A DNA stretch of 5,957 bases. Origin: JBGPIT01 sp041485125. Its GTDB lineage: Bacteria; Desulfobacterota; Binatia; UTPRO1. Where the stretch lies: NCBI GenBank assembly GCA_041485125.1, contig JBGPIT010000314.1, forward strand, positions 1 to 5,957, read 5' to 3'. Positions 1 to 5,151 of this stretch are shown in pieces (position 1 is the stretch's first letter; every line of letters starts with the position of its first letter). A program made the translations under genes and the position numbers. Under the pieces are notes generated by a model. That model was not told the origin of the DNA, ran no database searches, and worked only from the letters and a program-made list of their open reading frames with translations.

Positions 1-1
1 C

Positions 2-118
2 CCGGCCATGAGCGCGACGACGGAGTATCCGCGCACCACGCGATCGATGACGGAGGAAACTCTGGACGTCTACCGGCAAGCCTGCGAGCGACGCGTGCGC
101 CGGCCGGTGGCGTCGTGA
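2..118 (+). CDS. C-terminal tail of an unidentified protein, possibly a glycosyltransferase (5' end outside window)
   Basis: The frame is open from the left edge and ends in TGA at 116-118, leaving 38 residues. Almost every codon ends in G or C, as expected for a real gene in this genome. The visible piece has an acidic/aromatic helix reading MTEETLDVYRQACERR, then a basic end RVRRPVAS. A terminal helix of the type 'S-(W)-x-x-M-x-E-E-T-L-x-V-Y-R' is common at the C-terminus of GT4-like glycosyltransferases, so that family is my best guess. The fragment is too short to prove it, and any protein ending in an amphipathic helix would look similar. It converges on the minus-strand lysine-rich gene with only 15 bases between the two stops and no obvious terminator hairpin there. 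Confidence 0.5.
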   Translation, partial: PAMSATTEYPRTTRSMTEETLDVYRQACERRVRRPVAS

Positions 119-133
119 GGATCTTCGTCCTTC

Positions 134-238
134 TCAGCGGCTGGCGTTCTCTCGCTTGGCTTTTTTCTTCTCGGCCTTCTGCTTGGCCGTGAGCTTCGGT
201 TTGTTGCGCGTTTCCTTGGTCACTTGTCCCTTCGCCAT
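134..238 (-). CDS. 34-residue lysine-rich small protein
   Basis: This short minus-strand frame runs from ATG (238-236) to TGA (136-134) and encodes 34 residues. It begins MAKGQVTKETRNKPKL and ends in a run of Lys, Ala, Glu and Arg. I count 10 Lys and 3 Arg against 3 Glu, a net charge near +10, and there is no Cys, Trp or aromatic residue. A very strong purine run (minus strand A then GGGGGAGGGG, plus positions 240-250) lies directly before the ATG, which argues for a translated gene. It starts 25 bases after the stop of the beta-helix gene on the same strand, so it is probably co-transcribed with it. The MAKGQ start and Lys/Pro-rich body recall small conserved bacterial proteins of unknown function that begin M-A/S-K-G-Q. 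I cannot confirm membership. A role in nucleic-acid or ribosome binding would be a guess from charge alone. Confidence 0.68.
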   Translation of the reverse strand: MAKGQVTKETRNKPKLTAKQKAEKKKAKRENASR

Positions 239-263
239 ACCCCTCCCCCTTCTGTTGTCGTCG

Positions 264-1331
264 CTACTTGAGCGACTTCACCGAAACCTTCGCCTCCTTC
301 GACAAGACGGGAGTGACCGATACATTCGCGGCGTTGGTGCCGCAAACTGCGTCGGCGGGATCCGAGCCGGGTCCGGTCGCCGCGCCCCAGAAGTTCTTGA
401 TGGCATCGGTCGAGGCGCTCGGAGAGTCGTCGGTCAAGCCGCAGTTGGAGGCGTTGGCGAACATCGAGCCCTTGGTGACCGTCGCGCTGCCCGTGCTCGT
501 GATGTGAACGCCCGAGCCCGTGTTGCCGATCGCGGCGTTCTGCTGCAGCACCGTACCCGGACCGCTGACCGCGTCGACGATGAATCCGTCGCCTCCATTC
601 GCATTCGAGATGTTGCCCTTGAGGAGATGAGGACCGCCGCCGAGGAGCCAGATACCGTTCTGAACGTTCTCAGTCGCGACGTTTGCGGTCAGCGTCGAGG
701 TCGCGGTGACGAAGATGCCCTGAAAGAAATTACCCTCCGCCCGATTGTTGACGAAGGTGCTGTCGGAGGCGTCGGCACGAAAGCCGAAATCGTTGTGCGA
801 CGAGATGTTCCCTCCAACGGTCACGCCGGTCGCGCCGTTGTTGATCGTGAGGCCAACGACGCCGGAGCCGCCCGCGAGGGTGAACCCTTTGTTGTTTTGC
901 CCGAAGACACTGTCGCTCGCGGCCGCGCCATCGATCAGCACCGCCGTCACCGCCGCGCCGGCCGCGTCGATCACCGTCGCGGCGGCGCCATCGCGGGACA
1001 CGATGGTGAGCTGCTTGTTGACGTCGACCATGCAGCCGCAGCCCGTCCCGATTTGCGCCGGCTCCTCGCCGGTCTCGCCGAAGGTCCCGTTGTGATTCAG
1101 GTCGCCGTAAAGACCGGGACCGACCGTGATCGACGCGCCCGGCGCCGCATTGGTGATCGCCTGCGTGATCGAGCGGCACGGGTCCATCGCCGATCCACAG
1201 CTGGCACTGTCGACGCCGTAGCTCGCGACCACCATGGTCGCAGCGCGGACGGGAGCGGCCACGCCGAGGGTGAGAAACGCGGACAGCCACAGGAAGAAGC
1301 GAGAACCATCGGAACGTCGGTGGTGAAACAT
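264..1331 (-). CDS. Secreted right-handed parallel beta-helix repeat protein
   Basis: The product has 355 residues. The frame is open further upstream (to 1445), but I start at the ATG at 1331 because it is preceded by GAGGGG eight bases away and opens a textbook signal peptide: basic start MFHHRRSDGSR, hydrophobic core FFLWLSAFLTLGVAA, cleavage near PVRA-A at about residue 30. Next comes the motif C-G-S-A-M-D-P-C-R-S-I-T-Q-A-I (45-59) and P-G-x-Y-G-D, typical at the start of such proteins. Residues 77-90 (DLNHNGTFGETGEE) resemble a calcium-binding loop. From about 150 to 300 there are irregular rungs rich in Asn/Gly, with recurring N-x-x-G-x-G-(I/V/F) turns. Residues 313-331 hold the NFWGAATGPGSDP motif that often follows the last coil. 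There are six Cys in the mature part, so three disulfides are possible. Catalytic residues of pectate lyases are not evident, so surface adhesion or polysaccharide binding is as likely as enzymatic activity. Confidence 0.85.
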   Translation of the reverse strand: MFHHRRSDGSRFFLWLSAFLTLGVAAPVRAATMVVASYGVDSASCGSAMDPCRSITQAITNAAPGASITVGPGLYGDLNHNGTFGETGEEPAQIGTGCGCMVDVNKQLTIVSRDGAAATVIDAAGAAVTAVLIDGAAASDSVFGQNNKGFTLAGGSGVVGLTINNGATGVTVGGNISSHNDFGFRADASDSTFVNNRAEGNFFQGIFVTATSTLTANVATENVQNGIWLLGGGPHLLKGNISNANGGDGFIVDAVSGPGTVLQQNAAIGNTGSGVHITSTGSATVTKGSMFANASNCGLTDDSPSASTDAIKNFWGAATGPGSDPADAVCGTNAANVSVTPVLSKEAKVSVKSLK

Positions 1332-1339
1332 GGTTGGAT

Positions 1340-1345
1340 CCCCTC
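1340..1345 (-). promoter_or_regulatory. Ribosome binding site that fixes the beta-helix start
   Basis: Minus-strand GAGGGG lies eight bases before the ATG at 1331. It favours this start over the upstream in-frame codon at 1445, which would put 38 non-signal-like residues in front of the signal peptide. The roughly 130 bases between this gene and the YceI stop include A/T-rich patches near 1405-1415. I could not find a -35/-10 pair with good spacing there. Confidence 0.6.
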
Positions 1346-1463
1346 GGGTTACAAAGTGGATTTCAAAAGCCCGCTGGTTGTACCGAGGAATCACGGTGCG
1401 CGCCAACAAATATTCGCCCGAAACCAATGAGGCAGAATGCAACACCGGGCGACACTCGCACGT

Positions 1464-1976
1464 CTACGAGGTCCGCGTCGCGACCACGCGCCCGTGGATG
1501 CGGACGTCGGGATGCACCCGCAACATCAAAAGCCTTGGCGGCTCGAGCCCGAAGTCGCGCATGTCGAGGACGTGCTCGCCCTCGATCTCGATCGTGTCGG
1601 AATCGCGGACGCGGATGGTCACGTCGCCTTCGACCGGCCGCGTGATGCCGTGCAGCGAGAGCTCACCGCGGACATGATACCGATCGCCCGCCGCACCCGG
1701 CGTGACCTCACGCACCGTGCCGCGAATCCGCGGGTACTGGTGACGATCGAGGCGGCGCTCGAGCTCTCGATCGTAGAGGCCGTTGCCGGTCTGCAAGCGA
1801 CGGACGTCGATCTCGATCGTCGCAGCCGGCGGCATCGCGAGGCTGAGGCAGCCATCGCGGAGGTCCGCGTCGATATGGCCCTCTAGGCCCGTCGTCTCGA
1901 CATGGATCGGGTGGATGCTCGAGCGCGCCTGCACCGAGAGCGTGGAGCGCTCGGGGTCGATGCGATACCGCGTCAC
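1464..1976 (-). CDS. YceI family protein without signal peptide
   Basis: The product has 170 residues and starts with GTG at 1976. Family features seen: the N-terminal Y-R-I-D-P-E-R-S-T-L-S-V (4-15), the central Y-P-R-I-R-G-T-V (81-88), the GELSLHGITRPVEGDVTI block (104-121), and the end block D-M-R-D-F-G-L-E-P-P then H-P-D-V-R-I-H-G-R-V (138-163). YceI proteins form a lipocalin-like beta-barrel that binds long polyisoprenoid or amphiphilic molecules. Many, such as E. coli YceI, are periplasmic with a cleaved signal. Here the barrel begins at once, so the protein should be cytosolic. In-frame extension upstream hits a stop at 2025-2027 with no better start, so the missing signal is not a start-site error. 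The gene is divergent from the F420 oxidoreductase (89 bases between starts) and lies 132 bases before the beta-helix gene on the same strand. A link to lipid or quinone handling is inference. Confidence 0.87.
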   Translation of the reverse strand: MTRYRIDPERSTLSVQARSSIHPIHVETTGLEGHIDADLRDGCLSLAMPPAATIEIDVRRLQTGNGLYDRELERRLDRHQYPRIRGTVREVTPGAAGDRYHVRGELSLHGITRPVEGDVTIRVRDSDTIEIEGEHVLDMRDFGLEPPRLLMLRVHPDVRIHGRVVATRTS

Positions 1977-2010
1977 GGTCGTCGTGGCCCCCGAGTGCGA
2001 GCCCGCGACG

Positions 2011-2038
2011 CACGGCGCACCGACTCACCCACGGCGCA
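2011..2038. repeat. Pair of 9-bp direct repeats in the divergent YceI/oxidoreductase control region
   Basis: CACGGCGCA occurs exactly at 2011-2019 and again at 2030-2038, a 19-base period, within the 89-base gap between two divergent starts. Position and near two-turn spacing suit an operator for a regulator binding one DNA face. No regulator gene is in the window, and a 9-mer repeat in GC-rich DNA can arise by chance. Confidence 0.35.
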
Positions 2039-2047
2039 GCGGATCTC

Positions 2048-2069
2048 GAGGGAAGCGATCATGCTATGA
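2048..2069 (+). promoter_or_regulatory. Ribosome binding site and two-codon upstream frame at the oxidoreductase start
   Basis: GAGGGA (2048-2053) sits seven bases before an ATG at 2061, which opens the minimal frame ATG-CTA-TGA. Its stop (2067-2069) overlaps the oxidoreductase ATG at 2066 as ATGA. The same ribosome site is 12 bases from ATG 2066, rather far. Ribosomes could initiate at 2061, stop at once and restart at 2066, or initiate directly at 2066. The arrangement is seen in the sequence; its function is inferred. Confidence 0.35.
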
Positions 2070-3154
2070 ACGAGCCGATGGACCGCATGAACGAGCTTGG
2101 GTTCTACACCCTCGCGGGTGCGCCGCGCACCCCGCGCGATCTGATCGCCGAGGTGCAGCACGGCGAGGCGCTCGGCTTCGGCTCGGTCTTCATCTCCGAG
2201 CGCTTCAACGTCAAAGAGGCGGCGACGCTCTCGGGCGCCGCCGGCGCAGTCTCGACGGAGATCGGCATCGCCACCGCCGCGACCAACCACAACACGCGCC
2301 ATCCGATGGTGACGGCGGCCTTCGCGATGACGATGCACAAGCTCACCGGCGGACGCTTCTCGCTCGGCCTCGGCCGCGGCATCGGCGTCGTGTTCGACGC
2401 CTTGGGCCTGCCGCGCATCAAGACCGCCGAGATCGAGGACTTCGTCGGCTTGATGCGGCGGATTTGGTGCGGCGAAGCCGTCTTCGGCCATGACGGCCCG
2501 GCGGGTCGCTACCCGTTTCTGACCATGGGGCCGGAGTACCACGAGCACATCCCGATGACCTTCACGGCCTTCGCGCAGAATTCCCTCGAGCTCGGCGGTC
2601 GCGCCTTCGACGCGGTGGTGCTGCACACCTTCTTCACCGACGAGACCACGGCGCGTTGCGCGCGGACGGTGAAGCGTGCCGCCGAGGAGGCGGGGCGCGA
2701 TCCGGCGAAGGTGCGCGCCTGGTCCTGCTTCGCGACGATCGGCGACCACCTGCCCGCGAACGTGCGTCTCAAGAAGACGGTCGGCCGCATGGCGACGTAC
2801 TTGCAGGCGTACGGCGATCTCATGGTGAAGACGAATCGCTGGGACCCGGCGGTGCTGCGGCGTTTCCGCGACGACGACTTGGTGAAGGGCTTCCGCGGCG
2901 CGCTCGACGCGCTCGCCACCACCGACGAGCTGGAGCACGTCGCGACCTTGATCCCGCCGGAGTGGCTGGCGCCGTCGGCGACCGGCACGCCGGACCAATG
3001 CGTCGACAAGATCCTCGGGCAATTCGACCTCGGCTGTGACGGCGTGATCCTGCACGGCGCCAGCCCCGTCGAGCTCGAGCCGATCGTCAGCGCGTATCGG
3101 CGGCGCCGACCGGCGGCGAGGTTCGCGCACCTCGCCGCCAATCCGGCCGGCTGA
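2066..3154 (+). CDS. LLM class F420-dependent oxidoreductase, MSMEG_2249-type (TIGR03857)
   Basis: The 362-residue product is a luciferase-like (bacterial luciferase TIM-barrel) flavin/deazaflavin oxidoreductase. Enzymes of this class use reduced or oxidised coenzyme F420 for hydride transfer to small organic substrates in the cytoplasm. The sequence matches the MSMEG_2249 subfamily as I know it: E-L-G-F-Y-T-L-A-G-A-P (10-20), F-I-S-E-R-F-N-V-K-E-A-A-T-L-S-G (42-57), the ATAATNHNTRHP segment (69-80), GGRFSLGLGRG (95-105), F-G-H-D-G-P-A-G (140-147), GGRAFDAVVLHTFFTDE (177-193), and a C-terminal F-D-L-G-C-D-G-V-I-L-H-G (320-331). Length is normal for the family. The family usually begins near M8 (ATG 2087); ATGs at 2066, 2078 and 2087 are all possible, and I keep 2066 for its nearer ribosome site. 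The substrate is unknown. The gene is translationally linked to the kinase four bases downstream. F420 use is predicted from the subfamily, not proven. Confidence 0.92.
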   Translation: MNEPMDRMNELGFYTLAGAPRTPRDLIAEVQHGEALGFGSVFISERFNVKEAATLSGAAGAVSTEIGIATAATNHNTRHPMVTAAFAMTMHKLTGGRFSLGLGRGIGVVFDALGLPRIKTAEIEDFVGLMRRIWCGEAVFGHDGPAGRYPFLTMGPEYHEHIPMTFTAFAQNSLELGGRAFDAVVLHTFFTDETTARCARTVKRAAEEAGRDPAKVRAWSCFATIGDHLPANVRLKKTVGRMATYLQAYGDLMVKTNRWDPAVLRRFRDDDLVKGFRGALDALATTDELEHVATLIPPEWLAPSATGTPDQCVDKILGQFDLGCDGVILHGASPVELEPIVSAYRRRRPAARFAHLAANPAG

Positions 3155-3158
3155 CGTC

Positions 3159-4235
3159 GTGGCGACGATCCCCACACCGGAGAGCATCACCTCGGACTGG
3201 CTCACCGATCGCCTGCGCGCGGCCGGCCACACCAGCGCTCTGGTGCGCGACTTCACCACGACCCGCGTCGGCACCGGCCAGATCGGCAAGTGCGTCCGCT
3301 TCGCGCTCGAGCTCGCGAGCGGCGATGCGGCGACGCCACGGAGCCTGATCGGCAAGTTCCCGTCCGACGATCCGACCAGCCGCCAGACCGGCGTCCAGCT
3401 GCGCAACTTCATCAAGGAAGTGTCCTTCTACCGCGAGCTGCAGTCGCGCCTGACGATCTCGACGCCGCGCTGCTACTACGCCGCGATCGAGGGCGAGGGT
3501 CCCGAGTTCGCGCTGCTGTTGGAGGATCTCGCGCCGGCGTCGCAAGGCGATCAGCTGACGGGCACCACGGTCGAGGTCGCACGCGCGGCTGTGCTCGAGC
3601 TCGTCGGCCTGCACGCGCCGAGCTGGTGCGACGCGTCGCTACGCGGGATCGAGTGGCTCGGCGAGCCCAACGAGGCCGCCGTCGAGATGATCCGCGGTCT
3701 CTACGGCGCGACGCTCCCCGGCTTCCTCGAGCGCTACGGCGCGCGGCTCGCGTCCGACGAGGCCGCGATCATCGCCCGCGTCGCCGACTCGACGGGACCG
3801 CCGTTCGAGCGCCTCGCCGATCCGTTCGCGCTCGTCCACGTCGATTATCGCCTCGACAATCTCCTCATCGACACGCGCACGTCGCCGCCGCGGATCTCGG
3901 TCGTCGACTGGCAGTGCGTCACCGTCGGAAGCCCGCTCGCGGACGTCGCCTACTTCTTGGGCGCCGGCCTGCTGCCGGAGGATCGGCGCGCCGCCGAGAC
4001 CGAGATCGTCCGCGCCTATCACCAGGCGATCACGGCGGCGGGCGTCGAGCGCTATCCCTTCGAGCGCTGCTGGAACGACTACCGGCGCGGCGCGTTCGCC
4101 GGTTTCGTCGTGACCGTGATCGCGTCGATGGTCGTGCAGCGCACCGAGCGCGGCGACGAGATGTTCACCGCGATGGCCCGCCGCCACAGCCGCCACGCCC
4201 TCGATCTCGGCGCCGACGAGCTCCTCGGCGCGTGA
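3159..4235 (+). CDS. Phosphotransferase family protein (aminoglycoside-phosphotransferase/choline-kinase fold)
   Basis: The product has 358 residues, starting with GTG four bases after the oxidoreductase stop. There is no strong ribosome site of its own, so translation is probably coupled. Kinase-fold landmarks: glycine-rich G-T-G-Q-I-G-K (38-44); the ATP-anchoring lysine K66 in L-I-G-K-F; the partner glutamate E87 in K-E-V-S-F-Y; hinge-like LLLEDL (119-124); the catalytic loop H-V-D-Y-R-L-D-N-L-L (227-236) with H227, D229 and N234; and the metal-binding D250 in S-V-V-D-W-Q. All are intact, so the enzyme should be active. The fold phosphorylates hydroxyl groups of small molecules with ATP. 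This branch resembles the phosphotransferases near acyl-CoA, sterol and xenobiotic catabolism genes and the EcKL-like kinases more than true aminoglycoside resistance enzymes. The pairing suggests it acts on the oxidoreductase's substrate or product, but this is inference. Confidence 0.9.
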   Translation: MATIPTPESITSDWLTDRLRAAGHTSALVRDFTTTRVGTGQIGKCVRFALELASGDAATPRSLIGKFPSDDPTSRQTGVQLRNFIKEVSFYRELQSRLTISTPRCYYAAIEGEGPEFALLLEDLAPASQGDQLTGTTVEVARAAVLELVGLHAPSWCDASLRGIEWLGEPNEAAVEMIRGLYGATLPGFLERYGARLASDEAAIIARVADSTGPPFERLADPFALVHVDYRLDNLLIDTRTSPPRISVVDWQCVTVGSPLADVAYFLGAGLLPEDRRAAETEIVRAYHQAITAAGVERYPFERCWNDYRRGAFAGFVVTVIASMVVQRTERGDEMFTAMARRHSRHALDLGADELLGA

Positions 4236-4302
4236 GTGTCTCGGTTGCCTCGGCGGCGTCGTCAGTCGCGAAGGCCAGCACCCAGCCGACGGCGAGCGGC
4301 AA

Positions 4303-4482
4303 TTAAGGGATCAGGACCTTGGGGTCGCTGCCGCCTTCGCGCTCTCCTTGCGCGGGCGCGTCGTTCAACAGATCGCCGAGTCGCTCGTAGATCTCGGTAA
4401 GGCGGTAGCGCACCTCGCCACTTCCGAGCTGCGCTCGCAGAGCGAGCATCCGCTCCTGAAGCTCCTGGATGTCGTGTTGCAT
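4303..4482 (-). CDS. Small hypothetical coiled-coil protein, 59 residues
   Basis: I start this gene at the ATG at 4482 because GGAGGG (plus positions 4490-4495) lies seven bases before it, inside the upstream in-frame extension that otherwise reaches 4575. The product begins MQHDIQELQERMLALRAQLG, a heptad-like helix with Leu/Ile/Met at core positions. A second amphipathic helix follows (EVRYRLTEIYERLGDLLND, about residues 22-40), then a polar Gly/Glu/Ser tail ending DPKVLIP. There is no signal peptide, Cys or membrane segment. It looks like a helical hairpin that could dimerise or bind a partner. I do not recognise a family. Codon use agrees with a real gene. It converges on the kinase gene, with 67 bases between the stops, and lies immediately downstream on the same strand of the isomerase remnant. 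Confidence 0.6.
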   Translation of the reverse strand: MQHDIQELQERMLALRAQLGSGEVRYRLTEIYERLGDLLNDAPAQGEREGGSDPKVLIP

Positions 4483-4489
4483 CTCAGCG

Positions 4490-4495
4490 CCCTCC
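4490..4495 (-). promoter_or_regulatory. Ribosome binding site of the coiled-coil gene
   Basis: Minus-strand GGAGGG lies seven bases before ATG 4482. It makes that codon more likely than the in-frame ATG at 4497, which is two bases on the far side of this site. Confidence 0.55.
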
Positions 4496-4549
4496 ATGAC
4501 CCGCGGGTGGACGTCGATGAATGTGATTGTCAGCGGACGAGGAGGAATC

Positions 4550-4832
4550 CTACTGCCACTCGGCGCCGGCCACAACGTGACCGCGGCGAAGTGAGGTCGA
4601 TCCGATACTTACGCGCACGGCCGTACGTCCCGCGACACGCGGTGCGGACGTTTTGTCGAGATCGTCGCCGAAGTAGCTCGCGAACACCGCGGCGCTGTAC
4701 GCCGAGATGCAGCCGCGCTCGATCGCGACGAGGGCGCCTCGGAGCGCCTTCACCGAGTTCGATGCGGCTGAACGCGAGATACGTCCACGGGCTCGAGTAG
4801 TCGTAGAAGAATTCCAGCTCGGTCGTGCCCAT
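4550..4832 (-). pseudogene. Remnant of a DsbA-family / 2-hydroxychromene-2-carboxylate isomerase-like gene
   Basis: Reading leftward from ATG 4832, the first 25 residues (M-G-T-T-E-L-E-F-F-Y-D-Y-S-S-P-W-T-Y-L-A then F-S-R-I-E) are the typical first strand and helix of a DsbA-family thioredoxin-fold protein. SSPW replaces the CxxC of true disulfide oxidases, as in the glutathione-dependent HCCA isomerase/kappa-GST branch. After 4758 the original frame becomes Arg-rich nonsense. In the next frame from 4753 comes V-K-A-L-R-G-A-L-V-A-I-E-R-G then A-Y-S-A-A-V-F-A-S-Y-F-G-D-D-L-D-K (to about 4652), which resembles the inserted helical domain of the same family at roughly residues 120-145 of about 200. 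About 95-100 residues are therefore missing, with a frame change at 4754-4757. The C-terminal 'GVPTF-V' segment is not found downstream. The second frame stops at 4550-4552. The family role is isomerisation in aromatic catabolism or thiol redox; this copy cannot work. Confidence 0.62.
4625..4651. repeat. Short inverted repeat at the edge of the isomerase remnant
   Basis: ACGTCC (4625-4630), one unpaired C, then GC (4632-4633) can pair with GCGGACGT (4644-4651) around a 10-base loop; TTTT follows (4651-4654). It begins where recognisable homology of the remnant ends (about 4652). On the plus strand it has the form of a weak intrinsic terminator, though the T run is short and the kinase gene ended nearly 400 bases earlier. 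It could equally be a deletion scar or chance. Confidence 0.3.
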
Positions 4833-5151
4833 CGTGCGCGAGCGTCTTACGGGCGGGCGACGCGGCGATCAATGCGGTCGGCGCAGGCGTCGCGCGAGGC
4901 ACCAAGCGGGATCTTTGCAGAGCGAACGGGGCGGCGGCGTTGCGACGAGTCGGGTCGCCTAGGGTCGGTGGGAGCGGTGCGCCGCCATCCCGCTGCTCGC
5001 ACACCGACACTAGCGCGCCGACCGTGACGACAGCGTGACGAGCGCGTTGCGAATCGCGGAAGTCAGGCGCGATCGGGCGACGGTCCGTGCCGGTGTGACC
5101 GCACAGGGGGCGCGCTGGACACGGCGGCGCGGCCAAGGTTAGACGATCGCG
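4833..5151. other. About 320 bases without a gene, upstream of the SDR
   Basis: No frame on either strand here shows a recognisable protein. A long minus-strand open frame spans it, but its product is low-complexity Arg/Ala/Val and antisense to the SDR. The stretch holds a pair of CGTGACGA direct repeats (5023-5041). It also holds a weak possible promoter: TGGACA (5116-5121) and, 18 bases on, TAGACG (5140-5145), whose last base is wrong for a -10. The ribosome site for the SDR is poor. It presumably contains the SDR promoter and the degraded upstream part of the isomerase locus. Confidence 0.5.
5023..5041. repeat. Two CGTGACGA direct repeats, 11-base period, upstream of the SDR
   Basis: CGTGACGA occurs at 5023-5030 and again at 5034-5041, one helical turn apart and about 110 bases before the SDR start. 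The placement could suit an activator or repressor site, but the element is short and no regulator is in view. Confidence 0.28.

Noticed and set aside
156..1430. Long plus-strand open frame of 424 codons opposite the beta-helix gene
   Set aside because: Its product is Arg/Ala/Asp/Val-rich without a recognisable domain, a typical antisense shadow in GC-rich DNA. The minus strand gives a signal peptide, family motifs and a ribosome site.
1332..1463. Separate promoter or terminator between YceI and the beta-helix gene
   Set aside because: ACCG/CGGT arms and some A/T-rich patches are present, but no stem longer than four pairs and no properly spaced promoter boxes.
1973..3415. Minus-strand open frame of 480 codons across the oxidoreductase
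   Set aside because: It is antisense to two clearly recognised enzymes, its composition is Arg/His/Val-rich, and no motif is present.
3159..4235. Aminoglycoside resistance gene
   Set aside because: The kinase motifs are those of the broad phosphotransferase fold, and the context is metabolic. Nothing indicates an aminoglycoside substrate.
4236..4302. Possible bidirectional terminator between the kinase and coiled-coil genes
   Set aside because: TTGCC...GGCAA outer arms and CGTCG/CGACG inner arms exist, but the stem is broken by mismatches, the loop is long and there is no T run.
5116..5145. Sigma70-like promoter before the SDR (TGGACA, 18 bases, TAGACG)
   Set aside because: The -35 is close to consensus, but the -10 matches only about half and lacks the final T. 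It is too weak to list as a promoter.
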